Assembly (NCBI RefSeq): GCF_001651875.1
Contig: NZ_LNQB01000069.1
Coordinates: 1 to 64,000 of the forward strand
Source: Sinorhizobium saheli
Lineage (GTDB): Bacteria > Pseudomonadota > Alphaproteobacteria > Rhizobiales > Rhizobiaceae
DNA: 64,000 nucleotides
Direction of reading: 5' to 3'
Under the pieces are notes generated by a model, which did not search any database, was not told the origin of the DNA, and saw only the letters and a list, made by a program, of their open reading frames with translations. Shown piece by piece: positions 8,725 through 17,100 of the stretch (its first letter is position 1; every line of letters begins with the position of its first letter). Position numbers and translations under genes: made by a program.

Positions 8725-9773
8725 CCCCTCGGCTCCGCCACCGGCGCCCAGAGGACTTGCTCGATGCGCGAGGCGCCGGTCGCGAGCATCGCCAGCCGGT
8801 CGAAGCCGAGCGCTATGCCGCTGGCCTCGGGCATGACGGCGAGGGCGGCGAGGAAATCCTCGTCGAGCGGGTAGGTCTCGCCATAGACCCGCGCCTTTTC
8901 TGCCATCTCGAGCTCGAAACGGCGGCGCTGCTCGCCCGCGTCCGTCAGCTCGCCGAAGGCATTGGCGAGTTCGACGCCGCAGGCATAGAGCTCGAAACGC
9001 TCCGCGACGCGGCGATCGCCTTGCGCCGGTCGCGCAAGCGCGGCCTCGGCGACCGGATATTCGTCGAGGATCGTGGCGCGCCCGAGGCCGAGATTGGGCT
9101 CGACCTTTTCGACGAGCACGCGGCTGAAGAGGTCCGCCCAGGTGTCGTCGCCGGCGACCCGCAAGCCCGCTTGGTGCATCGCCGCCGCGAGGGTGTCGCG
9201 GTCGGTAGAGCCATCCTTGGCGATCGAGGCGAGCAGGTCGATGCCGGCGAAGCGGTCAAAGGCGTCGGCCACGGAGAGCCGTTCCGGCGCGAGGAAAGGA
9301 TCGACCTCCCGGCCCTGGTGGGAAAAACGCCGCGTGCCCGTCGTCTCGGCCGCGAGCGCGAGGATTTCGGCTGAGTCGCACATCAGCGTCTCGTAGCGCT
9401 CCCCGGCGCGATACCATTCCAGCATGGTGAACTCCGGATGATGCAGCGGCCCGCGCTCGCGGTTGCGATAGACGTGGGCGAAGCAGGCGATGCGCCGTTC
9501 CCCGGCGGCCAGCAGTTTCTTGCAGGCGAATTCGGGCGAGGTGTGCAGATAGAGCGGCTGGACGGCGCCGTCGGGCCCGAGCGCCTGCGTTGCGAAGGCA
9601 TGAAGATGCGCCTCGTTGCCGGGCGACACCTGCAGCGTCGCGGTGTCGACCTCGATGAAATCGCGCTCGCCGAAGAACCGGCGCAGGGCCTGCTGGATGC
9701 GGTTGCGCCCGATCAGGAAAGCGCGACGGTCGGCATGGACGTCGGGGGTCCACCAGGGAGATGCATGCGGCAT
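8721..9773 (-). CDS. epmA: Elongation factor P lysyltransferase EpmA (PoxA/GenX)
   Basis: Class II lysyl-tRNA synthetase-like enzyme without an anticodon-binding domain. It activates beta-lysine and transfers it to the conserved lysine of EF-P. The 350 residues carry motif 2 ([20 protein letters not shown], about 98-117) and motif 3 ([12 protein letters not shown] near the C-terminus). The length fits the GenX/PoxA family rather than LysRS. It overlaps epmB by 4 bp and is divergent from efp across 160 bp, so enzyme and substrate are encoded side by side. Confidence 0.95.
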   Translation of the reverse strand: MPHASPWWTPDVHADRRAFLIGRNRIQQALRRFFGERDFIEVDTATLQVSPGNEAHLHAFATQALGPDGAVQPLYLHTSPEFACKKLLAAGERRIACFAHVYRNRERGPLHHPEFTMLEWYRAGERYETLMCDSAEILALAAETTGTRRFSHQGREVDPFLAPERLSVADAFDRFAGIDLLASIAKDGSTDRDTLAAAMHQAGLRVAGDDTWADLFSRVLVEKVEPNLGLGRATILDEYPVAEAALARPAQGDRRVAERFELYACGVELANAFGELTDAGEQRRRFELEMAEKARVYGETYPLDEDFLAALAVMPEASGIALGFDRLAMLATGASRIEQVLWAPVAEPRG

Positions 9774-9933
9774 GGTCGGTTCGATCCAAGCTTTCTTGAC
9801 GCGAATGCCGGCGCAGGCTGGCTATTTGCGTGAAATTAGGGTAGTGGCGGCGCGAAAATCCGTTTTCTCGCGTCCTCGAGGGCCGATCTCCGGCCCGTTC
9901 GTGTCGCTGATACCTCTGTTACAAGGAAGACTA

Positions 9934-10503
9934 ATGGTCAAGGTCATCGCTTCTTCGGTCCGCAAGGGCAACGTTCTCGACGTCGACGGCAGGCTCTATG
10001 TCGTGCTCACCGCCCAGAACTTCCACCCGGGCAAGGGCACGCCGGTCACGCAGATCGACATGCGCCGCATCTCCGACGGCGTGAAGGTCTCGGAGCGCTA
10101 CCGCACGACCGAGCAGGTCGAGCGCGCCCATGTCGAGGACGTGAAGTTCAACTTCCTCTATGACGACGCCGAAGGCTTCCACTTCATGAATCCGGAAAGC
10201 TACGACCAGCTCGTCATGACCGGCGAGGACGTCGGCGACCAGAAGGTCTACCTGCAGGAAGGCATGGAGGTGATGCTGTCGATCCACGAAGGCGTGGCGA
10301 TCGCCATCGACCTGCCGCGCCACGTCGTCCTCGAGGTCACCGAGACCGAGCCGGTGGTGAAGGGCCAGACGGCCTCCTCCTCCTACAAGCCCGCCGTCCT
10401 TTCCAACGGCGTGCGCACCGCGGTGCCGCCGCATATCCAGGCCGGCACCCGCGTCGTCATCGCGACCGAAGACGGCTCCTACGTCGAGCGCGCCAAGGAC
10501 TGA
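9934..10503 (+). CDS. efp: Translation elongation factor P
   Basis: Stimulates peptide-bond formation at polyproline stretches on stalled ribosomes. The true start is ATG 9934, behind AAGGAAG; the frame is open well upstream but begins there in the family. The 189 residues comprise the KOW-like domain I with the loop HPGKG, whose lysine is residue 34, the position modified in E. coli, then the two OB domains ending [14 protein letters not shown]34 and the adjacent epmA/epmB genes point to beta-lysyl modification. The upstream 160 bp is the shared divergent promoter region. Confidence 0.97.
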   Translation: MVKVIASSVRKGNVLDVDGRLYVVLTAQNFHPGKGTPVTQIDMRRISDGVKVSERYRTTEQVERAHVEDVKFNFLYDDAEGFHFMNPESYDQLVMTGEDVGDQKVYLQEGMEVMLSIHEGVAIAIDLPRHVVLEVTETEPVVKGQTASSSYKPAVLSNGVRTAVPPHIQAGTRVVIATEDGSYVERAKD

Positions 10504-10540
10504 TGGTGCCATCAGGCGCCCGCTCAAGGCATCCGCTGAT

Positions 10541-10674
10541 TTGCCCCTCTCCACGGGTTTAACCCGGGGACTAACCCTCTCCCCGTTTCGACGGGGAGAG
10601 GGGACTGAGGCGGCGCCGCGAGTCCCCTTCGCCCCCGCCTGCGGGGAGAAGGTCGCGGCAGCGGGATGAGGGGC
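10541..10674. repeat. RIME-like palindromic intergenic repeat, copy c
   Basis: It begins about 40 bp after efp with TTGCCCCTCTCC and ends GGGATGAGGGG. It includes the local palindrome CTCTCCCCGTTTCGACGGGG and the GGGGAGAAGG core. Within the 482-bp gap between efp and cfa it occupies the first third; the hairpin at 10713 and the dispersed repeat at 10830 fill the rest. Confidence 0.7.
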
Positions 10675-10712
10675 AGCACTCGCTCCTCGCCCACATCTTT
10701 CTCGATAAAACG

Positions 10713-10744
10713 ACAGGGCGGCAGGTGGGTACCTGCCGCCCTGT
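10713..10744. repeat. Perfect 14-bp inverted repeat (hairpin)
   Basis: ACAGGGCGGCAGGT and its exact reverse complement flank the 4-base loop GGGT. No T run follows on the + strand; on the - strand CGTTTTA follows. It could end an unannotated transcript on the - strand or be part of a small RNA. No coding sequence fits here. Confidence 0.55.
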
Positions 10745-10829
10745 AATCGTTTCAGCCACTGCATCAACTGGGCGATGCAAACCTCGCGACCACGCGAAGA
10801 TCTGGGATGCAATTCGCCAAGGCGATGCT

Positions 10830-10932
10830 GGAGCGGCATGCGCTCCCATGCATTCGCGGCACCGCCCTATCTGTTTGTTTCTGCCGCATTTGTGCAACGC
10901 CAGGTGATTCCACCTGGCTGCAAAATGCTTTA
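10830..10932. repeat. Dispersed structured repeat upstream of cfa (copy 1 of 2)
   Basis: About 103 bp that align along their whole length with 31692-31795. The shared parts include GCATTTGTGC, a hairpin with arms CCAGG/CCTGG around GTGATTCCA, and the end CTGCAAAATGCTTTA. The second copy has T and A where this one has C and G in that hairpin, so pairing is kept. It ends 53 bp before the cfa start codon and probably forms part of the cfa leader or promoter region. Confidence 0.7.
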
Positions 10933-10985
10933 CGGTGCGGCCGACCGCGCCGCGAGGGCGCTGGATGAAAGGCGAGGCACCCCAC

Positions 10986-12227
10986 ATGTTTCCATTGTCG
11001 CATATGATGAAGGCCTTCATCCGCAAGGGCACCCTGACGGTGATCGACGCCGACGGCAAGCGGCACGTCTTTTCGGGCGCACCGGGACCGAGCGTGACGA
11101 TGCGGCTGACCGACAGGAAGCTCTACCGCAGCCTCGTCTTCAACGCCGAGCTCGCGGCCGGCGAGGCCTATATGGACGGCACCATGCGCTTCGAGGAGGG
11201 CTCGACGCTTCGGGATTTCCTTACCCTCTTCTCGATCAACCGGCTGTCGCTCGGCTCCTACCCGATCCAGAAGCTCATCCGCGCCGTGAAGATGCGCTTC
11301 CGCAAGCGCCAGCAGGCAAACCCGAAGGGCAAGGCGCAGCAGAACGTCGCGCACCACTACGACGTCGGCAACGATTTCTACAAGCTCTTCCTCGACGAGA
11401 ACATGCTCTATTCCTGCGCCTATTTCCGCGAGCCGGACGAGACGCTGGAGGCGGCTCAGCGCAACAAGCTCAGGCTGCTCGCCGCCAAGCTCTGCCTGAA
11501 GCCCGGGATGAAAGTGCTCGACATCGGCTGCGGCTGGGGCGATCTCGCCCTCTATCTCGCCGCCCTCGAAGATGTCGAGGTCCTCGGCGTCACCCTGTCG
11601 AAGGAGCAGCAGGCGCTCGCCTCCGAGCGGGCGCGCGCCGCAGGGCTTTCCGATCGCGTGCGCTTCGAACTCAAGGACTATCGCGACGTCGAGGGGCCGT
11701 TCGACCGGATCGTCTCGGTCGGCATGTTCGAGCATGTCGGCGTCCATCACTACGACGAATTCTTCAAGAAACTGAACGCGCTGATGCCGGATGACGGGAT
11801 CGCCGTGCTCCATTCGATCGGCCATATGAGCCCGCCCGGCATGGCAAGCCCGTGGCTCCGCAAATACATCTTCCCCGGCGCCTACTCGCCGGCGCTGTCG
11901 GAAGTCTTCGAGGTCGTCGAACGCAACAGCCTGTGGGTCACCGACCTCGAATTCCTGCGCGTGCATTACGCGACGACGCTGGCGCATTGGGGGGCGCGCT
12001 TCGAACAGAACCGCGACAAGGTGGTGGCGATGTATGACGAGCGCTTCGCCCGCATGTGGGAATTCTACCTGATCAGCGCCGAGATGATGTTCCGCACCGG
12101 AAGCCAGCTCGTCTTCCACATGCAGCTCTCGCGCTCGCGCGACGCGGCACCGATCGTGCGCGACTACATCACCGACCAGCAGCGCGCCTATATGGACAAG
12201 GAGAGGGCGCTCAGCCTGGTGATTTGA
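10986..12227 (+). CDS. cfa: Cyclopropane-fatty-acyl-phospholipid synthase
   Basis: SAM-dependent enzyme that methylenates unsaturated acyl chains of membrane phospholipids, usually on entry to stationary phase or under acid stress. The 413 residues contain an N-terminal lipid-binding domain, the NVAHHYDVGNDFY segment, the active-site YSC motif (C144), the SAM site VLDIGCGWGDLALYLA (about 177-192), and the family FEHVGVHHY and HSIGH motifs. ATG 10986 (MFPLSHMMKAF) was chosen; an upstream ATG at 10935 would add a basic leader of no known use. RIME-like repeats flank it. Confidence 0.95.
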   Translation: MFPLSHMMKAFIRKGTLTVIDADGKRHVFSGAPGPSVTMRLTDRKLYRSLVFNAELAAGEAYMDGTMRFEEGSTLRDFLTLFSINRLSLGSYPIQKLIRAVKMRFRKRQQANPKGKAQQNVAHHYDVGNDFYKLFLDENMLYSCAYFREPDETLEAAQRNKLRLLAAKLCLKPGMKVLDIGCGWGDLALYLAALEDVEVLGVTLSKEQQALASERARAAGLSDRVRFELKDYRDVEGPFDRIVSVGMFEHVGVHHYDEFFKKLNALMPDDGIAVLHSIGHMSPPGMASPWLRKYIFPGAYSPALSEVFEVVERNSLWVTDLEFLRVHYATTLAHWGARFEQNRDKVVAMYDERFARMWEFYLISAEMMFRTGSQLVFHMQLSRSRDAAPIVRDYITDQQRAYMDKERALSLVI

Positions 12228-12268
12228 CGCCGGCCGACTCGTAGGCTCCCCAATCACTCCCCGCAAAT

Positions 12269-12390
12269 ATCCCTCACCCTAGCCCTCTCTCCGTGAGAAC
12301 GGGGCGAGGGGGCCGGGACCGTGCGGCAATTCGCTTCCCCGTCAAAACGACGTCGAAACGGGAGAAGGTCGCGGCAGCGGATGAGGGCGT
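12269..12390. repeat. Degenerate RIME-like repeat, copy d
   Basis: CCCTCACCC...CCCTCTCTCC and later GGGAGAAGGTCGCGGCAGCGG with ATGAGGG recall the core, but both arms are eroded. It fills most of the 229 bp between cfa and mbfA. Confidence 0.55.
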
Positions 12391-12426
12391 TGCGGACTTG
12401 ACGCCCGCCGACGAGACTTCTATTTC

Positions 12427-12441
12427 TTAGAATTATTCTAA
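12427..12441. promoter_or_regulatory. Irr-type iron control element (ICE) upstream of mbfA
   Basis: TTAGAATTATTCTAA is a perfect 15-bp palindrome that matches the Irr-box shape TTTAGAA-N3-TTCTAAA. It ends just before the Shine-Dalgarno AAGAAGG (12441-12447) and 15 bp before the ATG. In Agrobacterium and Bradyrhizobium Irr represses mbfA through such a box; the close position here suits direct occlusion of the transcription start. Confidence 0.75.
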
Positions 12442-12456
12442 AGAAGGTTCTCGCCG

Positions 12457-13440
12457 ATGTTTTCCAGCCTTTTCTCCCGTTCAAAGCGCCCGTTCCTGTC
12501 CTTGAGCGAGCAGGAGATCCTCGCGCTCGCCATCTCCTCGGAGGAGGACGACGGGCGCATCTATCTCGCCTATGCGGATGCGCTCAGGGAAAAATATCCG
12601 CATTCGGCGCGGGTTTTCGAGGAGATGGCCGAGGAGGAGAGCCACCATCGGCAGGCGCTGATCGATCTGCATGTCGCCCGCTTCGGCGACCGTATTCCGC
12701 TGATCCGGCGCGAGCATGTGCGCGACTTTCCCGACCGCAAGCCCGACTGGCTCATCGCCGAGATGCCGATAGAAAAGGCGCGCGCGGAGGCGGAAGCGAT
12801 GGAAGAGGCGGCCCATCGCTTCTATGTCGAGGCGGCGGCGCGCACGCGCGACGCGGCCACGCGGAAGCTCCTGGGCGACCTGGCGATCGCCGAGAAGGCG
12901 CATGAATCGCTTGCCCGCCGGCTCGGCGACAAGCATACGCCCGAGGACGTGCGCGATGAGGAGGACGAGACCTCGCGGCGCCAGTTCATCCTCACCTATG
13001 TGCAGCCGGGTCTCGCGGGCCTGATGGACGGCTCGGTATCGACGCTGGCGCCGATCTTCGCCGCCGCCTTCGCGACGCAGGATACCTGGCAGACCTTCCT
13101 CGTCGGCCTCTCGGCCTCCGTCGGCGCCGGCATTTCGATGGGCTTCACCGAGGCCGCCCACGACGACGGCAAGCTTTCCGGCCGCGGCTCGCCGGTCAAG
13201 CGCGGGCTTGCCTCCGGCATCATGACCGCGCTCGGCGGCCTCGGCCATGCGCTCCCCTATCTGATCCCGCATTTCTGGACGGCGACGGTGACGGCGGCGG
13301 TGATCGTCTTCTTCGAGCTCTGGGCGATCGCCTTCATCCAGAACCGCTACATGGAAACGCCCTTCCTGCGGGCTGCCTTCCAGGTCGTGCTCGGCGGCGG
13401 CCTCGTGCTTGCCGCCGGCATCGTCATCGGCAATGCGTGA
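12457..13440 (+). CDS. mbfA: Membrane-bound ferritin-like iron exporter MbfA
   Basis: A fusion of an N-terminal ferritin/rubrerythrin-like domain (about 15-160) with a C-terminal VIT1/CCC1-type membrane domain (about 190-327). Di-iron ligands are visible as EEMAEEESHH (E56-H64), with more E-x-x-H pairs in MEEAAHRF and AEKAHESL. The membrane part holds four to five hydrophobic segments and the VIT1-like G-L-M-D-G-S-V-S-T-L-A-P. Known homologues export iron and protect against iron and peroxide stress. A perfect Irr box overlaps its leader, so it should be expressed when iron is sufficient. A bidirectional terminator follows. Confidence 0.92.
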   Translation: MFSSLFSRSKRPFLSLSEQEILALAISSEEDDGRIYLAYADALREKYPHSARVFEEMAEEESHHRQALIDLHVARFGDRIPLIRREHVRDFPDRKPDWLIAEMPIEKARAEAEAMEEAAHRFYVEAAARTRDAATRKLLGDLAIAEKAHESLARRLGDKHTPEDVRDEEDETSRRQFILTYVQPGLAGLMDGSVSTLAPIFAAAFATQDTWQTFLVGLSASVGAGISMGFTEAAHDDGKLSGRGSPVKRGLASGIMTALGGLGHALPYLIPHFWTATVTAAVIVFFELWAIAFIQNRYMETPFLRAAFQVVLGGGLVLAAGIVIGNA

Positions 13441-13445
13441 CGACA

Positions 13446-13475
13446 TGAAAAAGGGCCGTCACCGGCCCTCTTTCA
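13446..13475. terminator. Bidirectional terminator between convergent mbfA and BTLCP genes
   Basis: AGGGCCG (13452-13458) and CGGCCCT (13463-13469) enclose a 4-base loop. A runs on the left and a TCTTTC run on the right allow termination in both directions. Confidence 0.75.
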
Positions 13476-13499
13476 TAAATTGCGAGAAGTTTGCGTCGA

Positions 13500-14120
13500 T
13501 CAATTGCCGACCGAGCCGACCAGCACTTCGGCGCTGTTGTCGATGGTGACCCAGCGGCCGCTGTTGCTCGCCGATTGGCGCTTGAGGAAGCGATAGGACG
13601 TCTGCGTCCAGAGCTTCACGCCGTTGTCGAGATTGTCGAGGATGAAGTCGCCCTGGGCGGTGCGGACCGTCAGCACGGCATGGCCCTCGCCGTCAGGCTT
13701 GCGCACGACCGTCATCAGCAGGTTGCTGGCGGCGAAACCCTTCCGCATCAGGCGCTTGCGCTTTTCCAGCGCGAAATCCTCGCAATCGCCCTGCGCGTTC
13801 GGATAGGACCAGACCTCGTCCCGGCCATGGAGCACGATGTCGGTCACCGGTGCGATCTCGCGGTTGACGGCGGCGTTGACCTGACGGATCGCGGCCCAGC
13901 CGCTCGCGGTGACGCGCGGTGCCACGGTCCTCTTCGACCGGACGCCGCATTCGCCCCTGTGCTTCTGACAGAACTCGTAATGCCCGATCGGCTGCGATGT
14001 CGCCGCCCCTGTCTGCATCCAGGGAGAAGCTCCCGCCTGTGCGGGAATGGCTGCATTCGTTGAGATGAAAAACGCGCAAAGTACCGCGAAACTTGCCTTA
14101 ACCCCGGTCCAAGATGCCAT
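13500..14120 (-). CDS. Bacterial transglutaminase-like cysteine proteinase (BTLCP)
   Basis: A 206-residue secreted protein with a signal peptide (VKASFAVLCAFFISTNAAIPAQAGA) and a BTLCP/PF06035 domain. The catalytic triad is intact: C113 in GDCEDFALEKR, H147 in GEGHAVL and D162 in ILDNLDN. Relatives such as LapG cut periplasmic substrates to control adhesion; many rhizobial ones have no known substrate, and no lapD-like partner lies nearby. Start ATG 14120 follows AGGGGA. A CtrA-type motif lies about 110 bp upstream. Confidence 0.9.
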   Translation of the reverse strand: MASWTGVKASFAVLCAFFISTNAAIPAQAGASPWMQTGAATSQPIGHYEFCQKHRGECGVRSKRTVAPRVTASGWAAIRQVNAAVNREIAPVTDIVLHGRDEVWSYPNAQGDCEDFALEKRKRLMRKGFAASNLLMTVVRKPDGEGHAVLTVRTAQGDFILDNLDNGVKLWTQTSYRFLKRQSASNSGRWVTIDNSAEVLVGSVGN

Positions 14121-14229
14121 ACAGATCCCCTGTAACGCGACCGCATCCGAATCCCGTAACGGAACGGTCAGCGCAATCCAAAGTTGCCGTCAGCTTTTGT
14201 AGGATTTTTCCCCTGCGCTGCTCTAATCG

Positions 14230-14244
14230 TTAATAAAAAGTTAA
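14230..14244 (-). promoter_or_regulatory. CtrA-type binding motif TTAA-N7-TTAA
   Basis: On the - strand the bases read TTAACTTTTTATTAAC, an exact match to the alphaproteobacterial cell-cycle regulator consensus TTAA-N7-TTAAC. It is 110-124 bp upstream of the BTLCP gene in a 288-bp gap. The rest of that gap holds the palindrome GGACTAGTCC near 14278 and no gene I can see. Confidence 0.5.
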
Positions 14245-14408
14245 TATAGTCGGCTCGCAGGAGTCAATCGCCTGATTCGGACTAGTCCGTCTTATGGTTA
14301 AGGAGTGCGGCGGAAGGACGCAGAAATCCCGGCAGCGCAACGGCTTGGCCTATGCCCTGTGGATTAGTTTCGTCGATTTTGCTTAGTCCACCTGGGCTAG
14401 GCGCGGGC

Positions 14409-15215
14409 TCAGGCCTTCGTGAGCATGGCGTCGATGGCCCGTTTCAATTTGGTGATGTCCTCCTCGCGGGACAACCGGTGGTCGCCATCGCGGATGAGGG
14501 TCATGACGACGTCGTCCGCCGGCATGTGTTCCATCAGCCTGAGCGCGTGGGTGTAGGGGACGTCCGGATCCAGCATCCCCTGGAGGATATGGACCGGGCA
14601 GCCGGTTTCGATCGGCCCCGTCATCACGAGGTTGTCGCGTCCGTCCTCGATCAGCGCGCGGGTGAAGATGTTGGGTTCAGGGCTGTATTCCGACGGCTCC
14701 TCGAAATAGCCGCGCTCGGCAAGCGAGGTCTTCTCGGCATCGGTGAGATTGGGCTCGATCAGCTCGGCGGTGAAATCCGGAGCCGGCGCGATCAGCACGA
14801 GGCCGGCGACGCGCTCGCCGTCGCCGCGGCGCCTGAGTTCCTGGATGAGGCGCAGCGCGATCCAGGCGCCCATTGAGGAGCCGATCAGGATCATGCGCCC
14901 CCGCGCGGCATGGTCGAGGACGGCGAGGCTTTCCTCGAGCCATCGCGAGATCGTGCCGTCCCTGTAGTCGCCGGCGGACGAGCCGTGGCCGGAATAGTCG
15001 AAGCGGATGCAATCCGCGCCGACGAGGCGCGCATGCGCCTCGACCTCGATCGCCTTGGTGCCGGTCATGTCGGAGCGGTATCCGCCGAGCCAGACGAGCG
15101 CGGGATGGCTCGGGACGACGCCCGCGCGGAAGATCCGCATGGCGATGCTGCGCGCCAAGGCACCCGTGCCGACTGTGATCGGCGTGATGTCGGTTTCGAC
15201 CGGCGTTGCTGGCAT
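14409..15215 (-). CDS. Alpha/beta hydrolase (serine esterase/thioesterase family)
   Basis: A 268-residue cytoplasmic alpha/beta-hydrolase. The nucleophile elbow is G112-S-S114-M-G, preceded by FDYSGHGSS. An acid in LDPDVPY and a histidine in DGDHRLS complete the triad. The order resembles ABHD10-like thioesterases, but the substrate is not evident. Start ATG 15215 has AAAGGGGA upstream. It is divergent from infC. Confidence 0.85.
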   Translation of the reverse strand: MPATPVETDITPITVGTGALARSIAMRIFRAGVVPSHPALVWLGGYRSDMTGTKAIEVEAHARLVGADCIRFDYSGHGSSAGDYRDGTISRWLEESLAVLDHAARGRMILIGSSMGAWIALRLIQELRRRGDGERVAGLVLIAPAPDFTAELIEPNLTDAEKTSLAERGYFEEPSEYSPEPNIFTRALIEDGRDNLVMTGPIETGCPVHILQGMLDPDVPYTHALRLMEHMPADDVVMTLIRDGDHRLSREEDITKLKRAIDAMLTKA

Positions 15216-15429
15216 TGGCTATCCCCTTTCGAGACCTCTCTCGGACTTCCTTCTAAAACAGATTCGTTCCGGCATCGACAGAGGGTGATTTTCCCTGCGC
15301 GCCATGCTATTGACTCTGGAGCCGCAATTCACACATTGCCGTCAGTGATTGTTTCAAGCGCTTCGTTTGAGATCGCGCTGATCGTTTGACAGAACAGCTA
15401 GTACGCAACAGCTCGAGGAGAGTACGACC

Positions 15430-15966
15430 ATTCGCAGACCGTTCAAAGCGGACGCCCCAGTCAAGGAAGGACCGCGCGCAAACAAGGAAATCCGGGTCCC
15501 CCGGATTCAGCTCATCGATGCCGAAGGCCAGAACCTGGGCGTCGTTCCGATCGATCAGGCGCTCCGCATGGCGGACGAGGCAGGGCTCGATCTGGTGGAG
15601 ATCGCACCGAACTCCGAACCGCCAGTGTGCAAGATCCTCGATCTTGGCAAGTTGAAATACGCCAACCAGAAGAAGGCGGCCGAGGCGCGCAAGAAGCAGA
15701 AGATCGTCGAGATCAAGGAAATCAAGATGCGCCCCAACATCGACACCCATGATTACGAGGTGAAGATGAAGGCCATGAACCGCTTCTTCGAAGAAGGCGA
15801 CAAGGTCAAGGTGACGCTGAAGTTCCGCGGCCGTGAAATGGCCCACCAGGAACTCGGCATGAAGCTTCTGATGCAGGTGAAGGACGACACCCAGGCGATC
15901 GCCAAGGTGGAAGCCGAACCGAAGCTCGAAGGCCGCCAGATGATGATGGTGCTGGCGCCGAAGTAA
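15430..15966 (+). CDS. infC: Translation initiation factor IF-3 (AUU start codon)
   Basis: Binds the 30S subunit, prevents 50S joining and checks start-codon fidelity. No ATG lies at the right place: the first in-frame ATG (15568) would remove 46 conserved residues including [23 protein letters not shown] at 15430, 9 bases after GAGGAG, gives 178 residues, the normal length. An AUU start is the known autoregulatory hallmark of infC, because IF-3 itself discriminates against it. The C-terminal domain reads [22 protein letters not shown] terminator follows at 16030, so infC is not in one transcript with rpmI-rplT here. Confidence 0.94.
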   Translation: MRRPFKADAPVKEGPRANKEIRVPRIQLIDAEGQNLGVVPIDQALRMADEAGLDLVEIAPNSEPPVCKILDLGKLKYANQKKAAEARKKQKIVEIKEIKMRPNIDTHDYEVKMKAMNRFFEEGDKVKVTLKFRGREMAHQELGMKLLMQVKDDTQAIAKVEAEPKLEGRQMMMVLAPK

Positions 15967-16029
15967 GGCCGGCCTCTTGTCCTGTCGTTTTCTGCATCCA
16001 TGCCATCCGGCATGGATCATGTCTTTCTG

Positions 16030-16054
16030 AAGCCGCCCTCGGGCGGCTTTTTTT
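16030..16054 (+). terminator. Rho-independent terminator of infC
   Basis: AAGCCGCC (16030-16037) pairs with GGCGGCTT (16042-16049) across the loop CTCG, followed by a run of T to 16054. Confidence 0.85.
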
Positions 16055-16171
16055 CGTTGTGCTGCATCGTCTGCGGGCGCCTGACAGAACGCTGACAGCC
16101 GCGCTCAGCCGCTTGTCAGTTGCCCGATGCCAGTCTCTGCCCCGTTCCGAAACAAGGAAAAGGATCAAGAC

Positions 16172-16933
16172 ATGCACAGCGCATTCAAGAAAGTGCTGCT
16201 CGTTTCCACAATGGGCTTGTTCGGCGTCGTGGGAGGACCGGTAACATCCTCGTTGCTGGCGCTCGCACCGAGCCATCCCCTGGCCGCGACGGCCCTTGCG
16301 GACACCGGCACCGTCAGCAGCTTCGAAGCCGGCGCGAACGGTGGCTTCGACACGAGCAGCAGCAGCACGGCCGGCGAATCCGGCGCGAGCGGTGAATCCG
16401 GGGCTGCCAGCAGCTTCGAAGCAGGTGCGAACGGCGGCTTCGACACGGGCAGCAGCACGGGCGGCGAAGGCACCGGTAGCCTGACCGGCGGCGATGGGGG
16501 AAGTGGAACCGGCGGCCAGGATACCGGTCGCGTCGGAACCCAGGACACGGGCCGGATTGGAACGCAGGACACCGGCAAGAGCAGCGTCAGCGGCGAAGGC
16601 GGCACCGGAGGCGGTGAAGGCGGCAGCGGTGGCACCGGGGACGGTGGCTCCAGCGGCGGCACGGGCGGCGACGGCGGCGCCGGCGGCGGCGATGGCGGCA
16701 GCGGCGGTACCGGTGGTGACGGTGGTTCCAGCGGTGGCACCGGCGGCGGCGGCGGCGATGGCGGCAGCGGTGGTGCCGGTGGTGACGGTGGTTCCGGCGG
16801 TGACGGCGGTTCCGGCGGTGGCACCGGCGGTGATGGCGGCGCCGGCGGCGGCGAAGGTGGCGGCGCTGGCGCCGGTGGCGGCGACACTGGCGCGGGCGGT
16901 GGACTGGAAGGGGGAACTTCGACCGGAAACTAA
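16172..16933 (+). CDS. Secreted glycine-rich repeat protein of unknown function
   Basis: A 253-residue product. The N-terminus (MHSAFKKVLLVSTMGLFGVV...ATALAD) is a probable signal peptide. The mature part starts with a cassette SSFEAGANGGFDT that occurs twice, then three copies of a G-[TR]-Q/V-DTG-type unit (VGTQDTGRIGTQDTGK), then about 130 residues of almost only G, S, D, T and A in GGDGGSGG-like units. No catalytic or known binding domain is visible; Asp spaced in Gly could bind calcium, but the RTX nonapeptide GGXGXDXUX is not present. AAGGA precedes ATG 16172. It lies upstream of a PepSY-like gene and a two-component system. Confidence 0.75.
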   Translation: MHSAFKKVLLVSTMGLFGVVGGPVTSSLLALAPSHPLAATALADTGTVSSFEAGANGGFDTSSSSTAGESGASGESGAASSFEAGANGGFDTGSSTGGEGTGSLTGGDGGSGTGGQDTGRVGTQDTGRIGTQDTGKSSVSGEGGTGGGEGGSGGTGDGGSSGGTGGDGGAGGGDGGSGGTGGDGGSSGGTGGGGGDGGSGGAGGDGGSGGDGGSGGGTGGDGGAGGGEGGGAGAGGGDTGAGGGLEGGTSTGN

Positions 16934-16955
16934 CCCGATCCGAAGTTCGCACTGA

Positions 16956-16984
16956 CCGCGGCGATGGCGATGCCGTCGCCGCGG
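16956..16984. repeat. Hairpin after the glycine-rich gene
   Basis: CCGCGGCGA and TCGCCGCGG form a perfect 9-bp stem around an 11-base loop that holds a further GGC/GCC pair. It starts 22 bp after the stop codon, but no T run follows, so it is at best a weak or Rho-aided terminator. Confidence 0.45.
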
Positions 16985-17100
16985 TCCTCCTGCAGCGCCT
17001 GGCGTCCTCTCAGACGCATAAAGGGCGCTGCAGCCTTTGAATTGCTGCAGGTTCCTGTCCTCAACGGGGGTCGATGACGCGGCCTGCAGCAGTCAAGATC

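Noticed and set aside
14270-14408. Possible tRNA or small RNA in the gap before the alpha/beta hydrolase end
   Set aside because: No acceptor stem, T-loop GTTC pattern or CCA end could be matched; only a short palindrome is present.
16165-16887. Proline-rich 240-codon frame antisense to the Gly-rich gene
   Set aside because: The Pro-rich translation is simply the complement of GGN codons; the + strand frame has a signal peptide and Shine-Dalgarno.
16956-16984. Strong intrinsic terminator after the Gly-rich gene
   Set aside because: The stem is perfect but no T run follows, so it is listed only as a hairpin.
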